Below are positions 45,439 to 55,365 of a stretch of DNA of 64,000 nt, piece after piece. The position numbers and the translations under genes are program-made. The stretch is from NCBI GenBank assembly GCA_025358925.1, contig JANYHT010000015.1, forward strand, positions 32,230 through 96,229. Reading direction: 5' to 3'. Numbering within the stretch: position 1 is the stretch's first letter; every line of letters starts with the position of its first letter. Under the pieces are notes generated by a model. It did not search any database. It was not told the origin of the DNA and saw nothing but the letters and a program-made list of their open reading frames with translations. This DNA comes from Gemmatimonadaceae bacterium. GTDB lineage: Bacteria; Gemmatimonadota; Gemmatimonadetes; Gemmatimonadales; Gemmatimonadaceae.

Positions 45439-47889
45439 ATGACGCACGCTGATACGACCGACCCCACCGTTCCCGCCCCGTACGATCCCGCCACCGTCGA
45501 AACACGCTGGCAGCAGCGTTGGGCCGAGCGCGGCACCAACACGGTCGATCTCGACGGAGCACCGAATCCGTTTTATGCGCTGATGATGTTCCCGTATCCG
45601 TCGGCCGAGGGATTACATGTTGGCAATCTCTTCGCGTTCACGGGTAGCGATATTTCTGCGCGCTTTCGTCGACAACAAGGGTACCAAGTCTTTCAGCCGC
45701 TGGGCTACGACGCATTTGGTATTCATTCGGAAAATTACGCGCTTAAAATTGGCGCGCACCCGATGGAGCTCACACCAAAAAATATTGCGAACTTTCAGCG
45801 ACAGCTGGAGCGCGCGGGTTTGATGGTGGATTGGAGCGCCAAGGTCGATACGAGTCACGCAGACTACTACAAGTGGACGCAATGGGTCTTCCTGCAACTC
45901 TACAAACAGGGACTCGCGTACAAGAAAGCGGCGGCGGTGAACTGGTGTCCGACAGATAAAACGGTGCTGGCCAACGAACAGGTGGAAAATGGTTTGTGTG
46001 AACGCTGTGGTACGGCGGTCGAACAGCGTTTTCTCGAGCAATGGTTTTTCAAGATCAGTAGCTATGCCGAGCGATTGTTGAACAATCTTGATTCTCTCGA
46101 TTGGTCGACCATCACCAAACAGGCGCAGCGCAACTGGATTGGTCGTTCGCAGGGTGCCGAAGTCGTGTTTCCGGTCGACGCGCACGATGTGACCGTGCGC
46201 GTGTTCACGACGCGTGCGGATACGATTTTTGGGGCCACGTATTTGGTGTTGGCGCCTGAGCATCCGTTGGTGGACGCCGTCACGGTCGACGAGCAACGTG
46301 TTGCAGTGCAGGCGTATCAAGATGTGACGCAGCGTCAGGACGTCATCGCGCGCAAGAGCGTGAAACACAAAACAGGGGTGTTTACCGGCGCGTATGCGAT
46401 CCACCCTGCAACAGGAGCGCGCATTCCCATTTGGATTGCCGACTACGTCCTCATGGAGTACGGCACTGGCGCCATCATGGCGGTGCCAGGGCACGACGAG
46501 CGAGATTTTGAATTTGCGCGCGCGTTTGGTTTACCAATTGTGCGTGTGGTCGCCGGTGCTGAGCATGATGCGAGCACGCCGTTCGGCGACGCGGCGTACA
46601 CGGATGACGCGGGTGGTCGTCTCGTCAACAGCGCGCAATTTGACGGCTTGCCGGTGATCGACGCGAAAACAAAAGTGACGAGATGGTTGGAAGACCACAA
46701 ACACGCGAGTGCTGTGATCAACTATCGCTTGCATGATTGGTGTATTTCGCGACAGCGCTACTGGGGACCGCCGATTCCCATTATTTATTGCGACGCGTGC
46801 GGCACCGTGCCCGTACCCGAGTCGCAACTGCCCGTCGAACTACCATTCATTCCCGACTTTAAGCCCGATGATTCGGGGGTATCGCCGCTCGCGCGTCACG
46901 AAGAGTGGGCGCGCGTCCCGTGTCCAACGTGTGGAAAACCGGCGCGTCGCGAAACCGATGTGTCCGATACGTTTCTTGATAGTGCGTGGTATTTCTTGCG
47001 CTACCCAAGTGCGACCAACAGCACCGTACCGTTTGATGCCGCCCGTACAAAAAAATGGTTGCCCGTGAACTCCTACATCGGCGGCAATGAGCACGCCGTG
47101 CTGCATCTCTTGTATTCGCGATTCGTCACCATGGTGTTGCACGACGGCGGACACATCGCGTTCGACGAGCCGTTCACGCGTTTCCGCGCGCACGGCATGA
47201 TCATTCGCGACGGTGCGAAGATGTCAAAGTCGAAAGGCAACGTGATCAACCCCGATGTGTACATGGAGGAATGGGGTGCCGACGCGTTTCGTATGTATCT
47301 CATGTTCCTCGGGCCGTACGAAGAAGGCGGCGACTTCCGCGATCAAGGCATTAGCGGTGTACGACGGTTTCTCGATCGGCTGTGGGCCACCGTCCGCGAC
47401 CTATCAACGGAAGGCGCGCCCGACATCGACGTGATGCGCAAGCAACATCGCACGATCAAGAAAGTTGGGGAGGATAGTGGATCGCTCGCGTACAACACGG
47501 CGATCGCCGCGATGATGGAGTATCTGAACGTGGTGCGTCGCGGCGACCGGACGGCGCATCGGGACGAAGTGTTGCCACTGGTGCAAATGGTGGCCGCGTA
47601 CGCCCCGCATTTGGCGGAAGAGTGTTGGGCTGCGTTGGGTCATTCGCGGAGCGTGTTCGATGCTGGTTGGCCCACGCTTGATCCAACGATGCTCGTTGAT
47701 GACGAGGTTGAACTTGTGGTGCAAGTGAACGGCAAAGTGCGCGGCAAGTTGCGCGTCGCCGTTGACGTGACCCAGGACGCCGCGCTCGCTGCGGCGATGG
47801 CCGACGAGGGTGTCGCACGTTTTCTCGTCGGCGAAGTCCGGAAGGTGATTTTCGTGCCCAAACGATTGCTCAACGTGGTTGTGGGTTGA
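45439..47889 (+). CDS. leuS: Leucyl-tRNA synthetase
   Basis: 816 residues, within the bacterial range. The HIGH-type motif is PYPSAEGLHVGN, and the KMSKS loop is KMSKSKGN. The editing (CP1) domain is present, with TTRADTIFGATYLVLAPEHP and the Asp-containing GHDERDFEFA. A zinc-like cluster CPTDKTVLANEQV...CERCGTAVEQR is present. It charges tRNA-Leu in the cytosol. The stop overlaps the start of the permease gene by four bases (TTGA), so both are translated together. Confidence 0.98.
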   Translation: MTHADTTDPTVPAPYDPATVETRWQQRWAERGTNTVDLDGAPNPFYALMMFPYPSAEGLHVGNLFAFTGSDISARFRRQQGYQVFQPLGYDAFGIHSENYALKIGAHPMELTPKNIANFQRQLERAGLMVDWSAKVDTSHADYYKWTQWVFLQLYKQGLAYKKAAAVNWCPTDKTVLANEQVENGLCERCGTAVEQRFLEQWFFKISSYAERLLNNLDSLDWSTITKQAQRNWIGRSQGAEVVFPVDAHDVTVRVFTTRADTIFGATYLVLAPEHPLVDAVTVDEQRVAVQAYQDVTQRQDVIARKSVKHKTGVFTGAYAIHPATGARIPIWIADYVLMEYGTGAIMAVPGHDERDFEFARAFGLPIVRVVAGAEHDASTPFGDAAYTDDAGGRLVNSAQFDGLPVIDAKTKVTRWLEDHKHASAVINYRLHDWCISRQRYWGPPIPIIYCDACGTVPVPESQLPVELPFIPDFKPDDSGVSPLARHEEWARVPCPTCGKPARRETDVSDTFLDSAWYFLRYPSATNSTVPFDAARTKKWLPVNSYIGGNEHAVLHLLYSRFVTMVLHDGGHIAFDEPFTRFRAHGMIIRDGAKMSKSKGNVINPDVYMEEWGADAFRMYLMFLGPYEEGGDFRDQGISGVRRFLDRLWATVRDLSTEGAPDIDVMRKQHRTIKKVGEDSGSLAYNTAIAAMMEYLNVVRRGDRTAHRDEVLPLVQMVAAYAPHLAEECWAALGHSRSVFDAGWPTLDPTMLVDDEVELVVQVNGKVRGKLRVAVDVTQDAALAAAMADEGVARFLVGEVRKVIFVPKRLLNVVVG

Positions 47890-49205
47890 CCCTTCGTCGG
47901 TCGCTCGGCATCCTGACACTCGCCGCCGTGATGTTTTTCAACACATCCGGCGGCGCGTTCTCGATGGAAGGATTGGTGGCGTCCGTTGGGCCGGGCGTCG
48001 CCCTGCTGTTGCTAGTGTTGGTACCAATCTTCTGGAGCATTCCAGAAACACTGCTCATTGGCGAACTGGCCAGCATGCTGCCGGAGGAAGGCGGATATTA
48101 TCGCTGGGTGCGGCGCGCGTTCGGTCCGTTTTGGAGTTTCCAGAATGGTTGGTGCACATGGTGTTATTCGCTGGTGGACATGGCGATCTATCCCGTGCTC
48201 CTCAATCAGTATCTCGCCTTCTTTTTCCCCGGGTTGTCGCACACACAGCAGTGGTCAATTTCGCTGGTGATGATTTGGGGCGCGACCGCGATCAACCTTC
48301 GTGGTGCGGGCCGAGTCGGGCAGGTATCGGTGGCGGCTGCCGGCATTATTCTCGCGACCTTTCTCGCCATTACGCTCACGGCGATTCCGCGTATCGCGCA
48401 TATCCCATGGTTGCCGTTTGCGAAGCCGGGTGCTACGCCGTTCGGTGCGCTCGGTGTCGGGTTATCGACCGTGTTGTGGAACTACCTCGGATGGGACAAC
48501 GCGAGTACGGTAGGTGGAGAGATTCGCGATGCATCACGCACGTATCCACGGGCACTGGCACTCGCGCTGGCGGTCGTGACGGCGGGCTATCTCCTGCCAG
48601 TGACGGCCACGCTCGCCGCGACGGATTGGACCACCTGGAAAGAGGGAGGCTGGCCGGCCATTGCGAGCGGGAGTGGCGGCGCGTTCGGACCGTTCCTGTC
48701 GGTCGCGGTCGCGGTCGCGGGCATTGTGAGTGCGATCGCGCTATTCAATGCTCTGCTACTCGCCTACTCGCGCATTCCCTTAGCAATGTCGCTTGACGGC
48801 TTGCTCCCGTCGTCGTTGTCGACGCTTGACGCGCGCGGCAACCCGAGTCGTGCGGTGCTGGTATCGGCGTTGTGCTATTCCGCGTTTGCCTTGTTGCCCT
48901 TCTCGCAGTTGGTCGTGGCTGACGTGGTTTTATACTCGATCGCGATGGCCATGGAATTCGGCGCGCTGCTGCAACTACGCCTCAAGGAGCCCACGTTGCG
49001 TGGCGTCTTTCGGGTGCCCGTTGGCGCCGGCGGCATTGCCGCACTGGCAGCGATGCCGATGCTGATTTTAACCGTAACCCTGTGGCTCTCGATGCGAGAC
49101 GGAAAACTGGGTGCGGCGGCGGTGCTTGGCGCGCTTGGTGCTGCGGCGCTCGGGCCCGTCTTATATCGAGCAACTCCGTACGCGCGGGGACCGCGACGGG
49201 TCTAA
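47886..49205 (+). CDS. APC-family amino acid/polyamine permease
   Basis: 439 residues, 12 predicted helices, with an unusual TTG start inside the leuS stop (TTGA). The sequence is typical of the LAT/PUT-like branch of the APC superfamily: AAVMFFNTSGGAFSMEGLVA, LPEEGGYYRWVRRAFGPFWS, FQNGWCTWCYSLVDMAIYPV and LWNYLGWDNASTVGGEIRDA. It would bring amino acids or polyamines across the inner membrane in symport. Coupling to leuS invites the idea of leucine or related substrates, but it is context only. The RND adaptor gene follows on the same strand after more than 100 bases. Confidence 0.85.
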   Translation: MTLRRSLGILTLAAVMFFNTSGGAFSMEGLVASVGPGVALLLLVLVPIFWSIPETLLIGELASMLPEEGGYYRWVRRAFGPFWSFQNGWCTWCYSLVDMAIYPVLLNQYLAFFFPGLSHTQQWSISLVMIWGATAINLRGAGRVGQVSVAAAGIILATFLAITLTAIPRIAHIPWLPFAKPGATPFGALGVGLSTVLWNYLGWDNASTVGGEIRDASRTYPRALALALAVVTAGYLLPVTATLAATDWTTWKEGGWPAIASGSGGAFGPFLSVAVAVAGIVSAIALFNALLLAYSRIPLAMSLDGLLPSSLSTLDARGNPSRAVLVSALCYSAFALLPFSQLVVADVVLYSIAMAMEFGALLQLRLKEPTLRGVFRVPVGAGGIAALAAMPMLILTVTLWLSMRDGKLGAAAVLGALGAAALGPVLYRATPYARGPRRV

Positions 49206-49349
49206 ATGGTGCTGAAGGCCGCAACGGAATGGCCCGCGCAGACGTTATGTTGGCGAGCGTCTGCCCACTTCGCTCATGTGGCGCGCCACCCTGCCGCCGT
49301 CCGGCTCAGGGTTGGGCGCGCTGTTCCGTTTCGACGTTCGCCCCTGCGA

Positions 49350-50636
49350 ATGCCAGCTTATGCCTTCGGGCCGCGCGCCGCGCGCCGCCCTGCCAATTTC
49401 TGCGGTGTTCACGCCGCCCTTGTCTGCGTCCTTTTCTTCGCTGTGGGCTGTCAGGAAAAGCCCAAACCGCAGCGTTCCACTCCCGTGGTCGCCACTAAAC
49501 CGGCAACCCGCGGCCCCTTACCGTACGTCATTGTCGCAAACGGTGAGGTTGAAGCCAATCGCACGGTGTCCGTTCAGTCGCTCGTGTCCGGCATGCTCGT
49601 CAAAGTCGGCATCACTGAAGGCGATGAGGTGAAAGCAGGAGCGATGCTGTTTCAGATTGATCCGCGTCCTTTTCGGGCCGAACTCGACCGCGTACGTGGC
49701 TTGCTCGCGCGCGATCAGGCACAGCTTGTTCGTGCTCGCGCCGACTCGGATCGATTTTCCGGACTCGCGAAAGACGGATACATCACGCGGCAAGCCCTCG
49801 ATCAAGCATATGCCGATGCATCCGCGCTGTCAGCGACCGTTGCCGGCGATAAGGCCAGTGTTGAAAAGGCGCAGTTGGACCTCGACAACACAACGGTCCG
49901 CGCGCCGATCGCGGGTCGTACTGGTCAGCTAGCCATCAAAGCCGGCAATCTGGTCCGCGCCCAGTCAGATCCTGCACTGGTGGTCATCAACGAGCTGCGT
50001 CCCGTTCTTGTGCGTTTCAGCGTGCCAGAGCGCGATTTCCAGGAGATGCGCAAACGCGCGGGACTCGATAAAGCGCTGGCGGTCAAGGTCACGGCGAATT
50101 CAGGAGACACCACGCAATCAGCGAAAGGCGAACTGACGTTCATTAACAATGTCGTCGATCGTTCGACAGCGTCGGTGTTGCTGAAGGCGCGCGTGTCGAA
50201 CGAAAACCGCACGCTTTGGCCCGGTCAGTTTGTCACCGTCGGACTGGAGCTTTCAATCGATAGCGCGGCCATCACCGTGCCTGCGGAGGCCGTCGTGACC
50301 ACAGCGGCCGGATCGTTCGTGTACGTCGTGGATAGCGGAAGCAAAGCCAAGCGCATCACCGTGAAAGTCGGCCGCCAATCAGGCGGCATTATCCAAATAG
50401 ACACCGGGCTTGTCGGTGGCGAGCAAGTCATCGTCGAAGGACAAAGTCGACTGACGAACGGCGCAAAGGTTGAGATTCGAAGCAACACGCCGGCCACAGG
50501 TGGTGGCGGACGAGGACGCAGTAGTCGGGGCGGGGGCGGCAAAGGAGGACCGGGCACAACACCGGCTGCAGTGTCGAGCGCTGGCGATTCAGGATCACGA
50601 GGCGGACAAAGCAAGAAGGGAGATTCGGCGAAATGA
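49350..50636 (+). CDS. RND efflux periplasmic adaptor (MexA/AcrA-like lipoprotein)
   Basis: About 428 residues from the ATG at 49350, chosen because it gives a signal peptide ending in a lipobox (VLFFAVGC); the frame is open 48 codons upstream without one. The lipoyl-type part shows ANGEVEANRTVSVQSLVSGM and GITEGDEVKAGAMLFQIDPR, then a coiled-coil hairpin (RADSDRFSGLAKDGYITRQA) and the barrel domain with LRPVLVRFSVPERDFQEM. The last 55 residues are Gly/Arg/Ser-rich and not part of the family. It links an inner-membrane pump to an outer-membrane channel. Stop and pump start overlap as ATGA. Confidence 0.93.
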   Translation: MPAYAFGPRAARRPANFCGVHAALVCVLFFAVGCQEKPKPQRSTPVVATKPATRGPLPYVIVANGEVEANRTVSVQSLVSGMLVKVGITEGDEVKAGAMLFQIDPRPFRAELDRVRGLLARDQAQLVRARADSDRFSGLAKDGYITRQALDQAYADASALSATVAGDKASVEKAQLDLDNTTVRAPIAGRTGQLAIKAGNLVRAQSDPALVVINELRPVLVRFSVPERDFQEMRKRAGLDKALAVKVTANSGDTTQSAKGELTFINNVVDRSTASVLLKARVSNENRTLWPGQFVTVGLELSIDSAAITVPAEAVVTTAAGSFVYVVDSGSKAKRITVKVGRQSGGIIQIDTGLVGGEQVIVEGQSRLTNGAKVEIRSNTPATGGGGRGRSSRGGGGKGGPGTTPAAVSSAGDSGSRGGQSKKGDSAK

Positions 50637-53600
50637 ACATCAGCGCGATCTGGATCAAGCGGCCCGTCATGACCACGCTGGTCATGGTGGGCATCCTCGT
50701 TTTCGGCATCCTCGCGTATCGCGAATTGCCCGTCAGCGACCTACCGACGATTGACTATCCAACGATCACGGTGTCGGCGTCGTTGCCGGGCGCGAGTCCG
50801 GAGGTGATGGCCACGTCGGTTGCGACACCGTTGGAGCAACAGTTCACAACGGTCTCGGGCATCGACAACATCACGTCGTCGAGTTCGCAGGGCAACACGA
50901 ACGTGACCCTGCAGTTTGCGCTGGACCGCGATATCGACAAAGCAGCGGCTGACGTGCAGTCAGCCATTTCAAAAACGTTGCGTCAACTCCCGCAAGGCAT
51001 CAACCCGCCGTCGTATAACAAAGCGAACGCGGCCGATGCGCCGATCATGATGTACAGTCTCAACTCCGACCAACTATCTCGCGTTGAACTGAACGAATAC
51101 GCGGAAACGTTTATCGCGCAACGACTCTCCACGGTGACCGGCGTTGCGCAGGTGCAGGTGTACGGCTCGGCCAAGTATGCCGTGCGTGTACAACTTGATC
51201 CTGGCGCGCTCGCGCAGCGCGGTATCGGTATCGACGAAGTACAGACGGCCATTGCGCAAGGCAATTCCAATCAGCCGGCTGGCATTTTGATGGGAGCGAA
51301 CCAGTCGTTCACGCTACAGGCATCAGGTCAGCTCAAGAATGCGAGCGCATTCCGGCAACTCGTTGTTGCGTATCGGAACGGTGCGCCCGTGCGCTTGGGT
51401 GACTTAGGTAACGTGCTCGACGACGTACAAAACACGCGTGTCTTAAGCGAGCTGAATGGGCGCGCGAACATCGCGCTGGCCATTATCCGACAGCCCGGCG
51501 TGAATACGGTGCAAGTCGCACAGGGCGTGCAGCGCATGATGGATTTGCTGACGCCGCAGTTGCCGTCGAGCGTCCAAGTAGAAACCATTTTTGATCGCTC
51601 GGAATCCATCAAGAATTCTGTTAACGACGTGAAGTTCACACTTTTGCTCACGTTGGCATTAGTCGTGATGGTGATCTTCCTTTTTCTGCGCAACGTGCGC
51701 GCCACGATCATCCCTTCGTTAGCGCTGCCGTTCTCACTCATCGGCACGTGCAGCGTGATGTGGATGTTGGGCTACAGCCTCGACAACTTGTCGTTGATGG
51801 CGCTCACGCTGGCGGTGGGATTCGTTGTTGACGACGCGATTGTCATGCTTGAAAACATCGTGCGTCATATGGAGAAAGGGAAAACACCGTTGCAGGCAGC
51901 GCTCGACGGATCGAAGGAAATCAGCTTCACCATCCTGTCGATGACCTTGTCGTTGGTGGCCGTCTTCATTCCGCTGCTGTTCATGCCGGGATTAGTGGGG
52001 CGGCTCTTCCGCGAATTTGCGGTGACGATTGGCGTGGCGATTCTCGTGTCGGGCTTCGTTTCACTCACGCTCACGCCAATGCTGTGCGCGCGTTTCCTTC
52101 GATCGGACGATGTGCACGCGCACAACGAGGGCAAATGGCGTTCTGTTGAGCGGCTGTATAAGCGCACCGAATCCGGATATGTACGATCGCTTGGTTGGGT
52201 CATGAACCACCGTGGTCTGGCGATGATATTTAGTGCGCTCATGCTTGTGCTCACCGTGGGTTTGTTTCTGTATATTCCCAAAGGTTTTCTGCCATCAGAG
52301 GATACGGGACGCCTGAGCGGGTCAATCGAAGGTCCAGAAGGCATTGGTTTCGAAGCGATGTCGGCGAAGGTGCGGGAAGTGGCGCTCATCGTGCAAAATG
52401 ACCCGAACGTGAAATTCGTACTGGGGTCAGTTGGCGGCGGCGGTGGTGGCGGTGGCAACAATAGCGGACGACTGCAGCTCACCTTGAATGATCGGAGCGT
52501 GCGTCCACACGTCGATCAAGTCATTCGCCAGCTGACACGCGCGACGTCAAAAGTCCCCGGCGTACAGGTCTTCTTCCGCAACAACCCACCCATCAACATT
52601 GGTGGACGTCGCGGCAACAGTTCGTATCAGATTTCTTTGCAGGCGTCTGACATTGCGTTGTTGTACACGTCCGCGCGCGCACTCGAAACGCGCATGCGCG
52701 AACTGCCGGAAATCGAAAGTATTTCCAGCGACTTGCAGGTGGGCAATCCACAAGTCGGCATCGAGATTGATCGCGAGCGTGCCAGCACACTCGGCGTGAC
52801 GGCGAGCCAGATTGAACAAGCGCTCTACAATGCGTACGGATCGCGGCAAGTCTCCACCATCTATACGCAAACCAATCAGTACTGGGTGGTGCTTGAGTTG
52901 AAGCCAGAATTTCAACGCGACCCGGCTGCGCTGAGCAAACTGTTCATCCGCTCGAACACGGGCAATCTGATCGAACTTGGATCGGTTGCGAAATTCACGA
53001 AAGGTGTCGGGCCGCAAACCATCCAGCACAACGGACAGTTGCCATCGGTCTCGATCTCGTTCAACACGCGACCAAATATCGCGCTGGGCACCGCGGTAGA
53101 CGCGGTGCAACGCGAAGCTCGCGCCGTGTTACCGCCCGATGTAAGCAGTGCATTGTCCGGTGATACGCAGGCATTTGCGCAGGCCCAGAACGGACTTCTC
53201 GCACTCCTATTCGTCGCGATTTTCGTCATCTACGTGGTGCTCGGCATTTTGTACGAAAGCTTCATTCATCCGCTTACGATTTTGTCGGGCTTGCCGTTCG
53301 CGGCCGTCGGCGCGCTCATCACGCTGCTGATCTTCGGTAAGGATCTCAGCGTGTACGCCTACGTAGGCATCATCATGTTGATCGGACTCGTGAAGAAAAA
53401 CGCGATTATGATGATCGATTTCGCGATTGAAGCCGAGCGAGATCACGGCATGTCGGCGCACGACGCCATTATGGAAGCGGCGCGAGTGCGATTCCGTCCA
53501 ATTACCATGACCACGTTGGCGGCCCTCATGGGCACGTTGCCTATCGCGATTGGGTTCGGCTCAGGCGCGGAATCCCGGCAGCCGCTCGGCCTCGCCGTCG

Positions 53601-53746
53601 TCGGTGGGCTCGCCTTTTCGCAGCTCATTACGCTATATGTGACGCCGGTAGTCTACACATATCTCGATGCGATTAAGACGCGTCGCACTCGCCGCACGGT
53701 CGCGCCCGCGCGTTCGATGGAGCCAGTGCCGGTGATGGGCGATTAG
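50633..53746 (+). CDS. RND-family multidrug efflux permease (HAE-1, MdtB/MuxB-like)
   Basis: 1037 residues. Starts ISAIWIKRPVMTTLVMVGIL as in MdtB/MdtC-type pumps. Proton-relay residues are present: the Asp pair in VGFVVDDAIVMLENI and the Lys in LIGLVKKNAIMMIDFA. The pore-domain sequence ATPLEQQFTTVSGIDNITSS is typical. A loop with eight consecutive glycines (about 602-609) is an unusual insertion. It would export drugs or lipophilic compounds. There is no outer-membrane factor gene in this pair; the TolC at 60.3-61.7 kb could serve both. Confidence 0.95.
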   Translation: MNISAIWIKRPVMTTLVMVGILVFGILAYRELPVSDLPTIDYPTITVSASLPGASPEVMATSVATPLEQQFTTVSGIDNITSSSSQGNTNVTLQFALDRDIDKAAADVQSAISKTLRQLPQGINPPSYNKANAADAPIMMYSLNSDQLSRVELNEYAETFIAQRLSTVTGVAQVQVYGSAKYAVRVQLDPGALAQRGIGIDEVQTAIAQGNSNQPAGILMGANQSFTLQASGQLKNASAFRQLVVAYRNGAPVRLGDLGNVLDDVQNTRVLSELNGRANIALAIIRQPGVNTVQVAQGVQRMMDLLTPQLPSSVQVETIFDRSESIKNSVNDVKFTLLLTLALVVMVIFLFLRNVRATIIPSLALPFSLIGTCSVMWMLGYSLDNLSLMALTLAVGFVVDDAIVMLENIVRHMEKGKTPLQAALDGSKEISFTILSMTLSLVAVFIPLLFMPGLVGRLFREFAVTIGVAILVSGFVSLTLTPMLCARFLRSDDVHAHNEGKWRSVERLYKRTESGYVRSLGWVMNHRGLAMIFSALMLVLTVGLFLYIPKGFLPSEDTGRLSGSIEGPEGIGFEAMSAKVREVALIVQNDPNVKFVLGSVGGGGGGGGNNSGRLQLTLNDRSVRPHVDQVIRQLTRATSKVPGVQVFFRNNPPINIGGRRGNSSYQISLQASDIALLYTSARALETRMRELPEIESISSDLQVGNPQVGIEIDRERASTLGVTASQIEQALYNAYGSRQVSTIYTQTNQYWVVLELKPEFQRDPAALSKLFIRSNTGNLIELGSVAKFTKGVGPQTIQHNGQLPSVSISFNTRPNIALGTAVDAVQREARAVLPPDVSSALSGDTQAFAQAQNGLLALLFVAIFVIYVVLGILYESFIHPLTILSGLPFAAVGALITLLIFGKDLSVYAYVGIIMLIGLVKKNAIMMIDFAIEAERDHGMSAHDAIMEAARVRFRPITMTTLAALMGTLPIAIGFGSGAESRQPLGLAVVGGLAFSQLITLYVTPVVYTYLDAIKTRRTRRTVAPARSMEPVPVMGD

Positions 53747-53763
53747 CACTGTTCAGCAAAACG

Positions 53764-55326
53764 TTACGTCGCGCGCCGATCAATCTCGAGGATGCGCGCA
53801 ACGGTCGCATAGAGCTCGTCGGCGCGAAACGGTTTTTGCAGAAAGCCGGCCAACCCGCGACCCACGAAGAGTCGAGTAACTTCGTGCTCGTTGTAACCGC
53901 TCATCAACACCACGCGTAAGTCTGGCCGCAATTCACGCAACGCACGAAAGGTCTCTTCGCCTCCCAAGCCGGGCATCGTGAGATCGAGCAAGACGAGTGA
54001 GTAGTCGTCGGGATGTGCACGAAAGGCGTCGAGTGCCGCGAGGCCATCAATGGCATCGGTCACCTCGAAGCCGCGACGCTGCAGCAGCGCGCGTGTCACC
54101 ACGCGTACGCTCGATTCGTCATCCACGACGAGCACGTGCCCCGCGCCGCGCCATTGTGTATCACGCGGAGTCGCATCGTCACGAGCGCGTTGATCGCTGA
54201 CAGGAAAATGCAGGGTCATCGACGTACCGGTGCCTAATTCACTCAGCACGCGTATGGCGCCGCGATGCCCACGCATGATCCCCAGCGTCGCCGCGAGTCC
54301 GAGACCGCGACCAGTGAATTTGGTCGAAAAAAATGGATCGAAGATGCGGGCCATCGTGGGCGCATCCATTCCCACCCCGGTGTCTCGCACTTCAATAAAT
54401 ACAAAATCACCAGGCGCCGCGTTGGACCCAGCAACGCACGAACTCAGATTTTCAGCGTTCAACTGCAGTCGCCCTGTTCGAATACTGATGAGTCCCGCGT
54501 CCCCAGCAAGTGCATCGGAGGCGTTGGTGATGAGATTCATCACCACTTGCCGAAATTGCGTCGTATCAACGTCGACCGCTGGAAGTTGTGTTGGTAAATC
54601 GAGTTGCATCGAGGCCTGGTTGGATACCCCGGTACGCAACAGTGCTGCCATTTCACTGACGATCGCTGACGCATCCACACTTTCAATAACGAAGCGACCT
54701 TTCCCGGCATAGGCGAGCAGTTGTCGCGTGAGTTCCGCCGCGCGCTGACCGGCTTGCTCAATTTCCTCTACGCCGCGGCGCGCTGGCGAATCGGCCATGA
54801 GGTCGAGCAGCGCAAGCGACGCATTACCAAGAATTCCGACCAACAAATTGTTGAAGTCGTGCGCGATTCCACCAGCAAGCACGCCCAACGACTCGAGCTT
54901 TTGCGACTGCTGCAGATCTGCTTCGAGTCGTTCAGCGCGCCGCCGCGACGTAATATCTTGCAACACCGCCACAACGCCATCTTCGGCCGGATACGCGAAC
55001 ACGGACACCCATGTATCGCTTGCTGCGCAATGTTCCTCAAAATGTCGTGGACTGCCCTCGGCAAGAACCGCCTTGTACGACTGATGGAAAATCGACCCTT
55101 CGAGGTCTGGATATTGAGCCCACACATTGGAGCCAACGAGTGTTTCTCGTCGCACGTCTCCAACTGCGAGTGCCGCAGCATTAACGAACCGTATACGAAA
55201 TTGCTGATCCAGCACGAGCGTTGGATAGGGGCTCGATTCAAGCAACGCCGCTTGCTCCGCGGAGAGCGGGCGAAAATCCGTGTCAGTTGACTGTGACGCG
55301 TTAGTATCTGCGTTGAGGATGCTCAT
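53764..55326 (-). CDS. Hybrid histidine kinase: PAS, HisKA, HATPase and receiver
   Basis: 520 residues without membrane helices. PAS domain about 25-135 (SPYPTLVLDQQFRIRFVNAA). The phosphorylated His is in GGIAHDFNNLLVGILGNASL, the ATP lid carries VMNLITNASDALAG and FVFIEVRDTGVGMDAPTMAR with GRGLGLAATLGIMRGHRGAI. A C-terminal receiver domain has the Asp in VLLDLTMPGLGGEE and Lys in FLQKPFRADELY. This is the cytosolic sensor type with no DNA-binding partner next to it. It follows kup on the same strand after 39 bases and may share its transcript. Confidence 0.92.
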   Translation of the reverse strand: MSILNADTNASQSTDTDFRPLSAEQAALLESSPYPTLVLDQQFRIRFVNAAALAVGDVRRETLVGSNVWAQYPDLEGSIFHQSYKAVLAEGSPRHFEEHCAASDTWVSVFAYPAEDGVVAVLQDITSRRRAERLEADLQQSQKLESLGVLAGGIAHDFNNLLVGILGNASLALLDLMADSPARRGVEEIEQAGQRAAELTRQLLAYAGKGRFVIESVDASAIVSEMAALLRTGVSNQASMQLDLPTQLPAVDVDTTQFRQVVMNLITNASDALAGDAGLISIRTGRLQLNAENLSSCVAGSNAAPGDFVFIEVRDTGVGMDAPTMARIFDPFFSTKFTGRGLGLAATLGIMRGHRGAIRVLSELGTGTSMTLHFPVSDQRARDDATPRDTQWRGAGHVLVVDDESSVRVVTRALLQRRGFEVTDAIDGLAALDAFRAHPDDYSLVLLDLTMPGLGGEETFRALRELRPDLRVVLMSGYNEHEVTRLFVGRGLAGFLQKPFRADELYATVARILEIDRRAT

Positions 55327-55365
55327 CGCGCGACCGTGGGAAGTGTGTCGTGGACGTCCGCCGCG

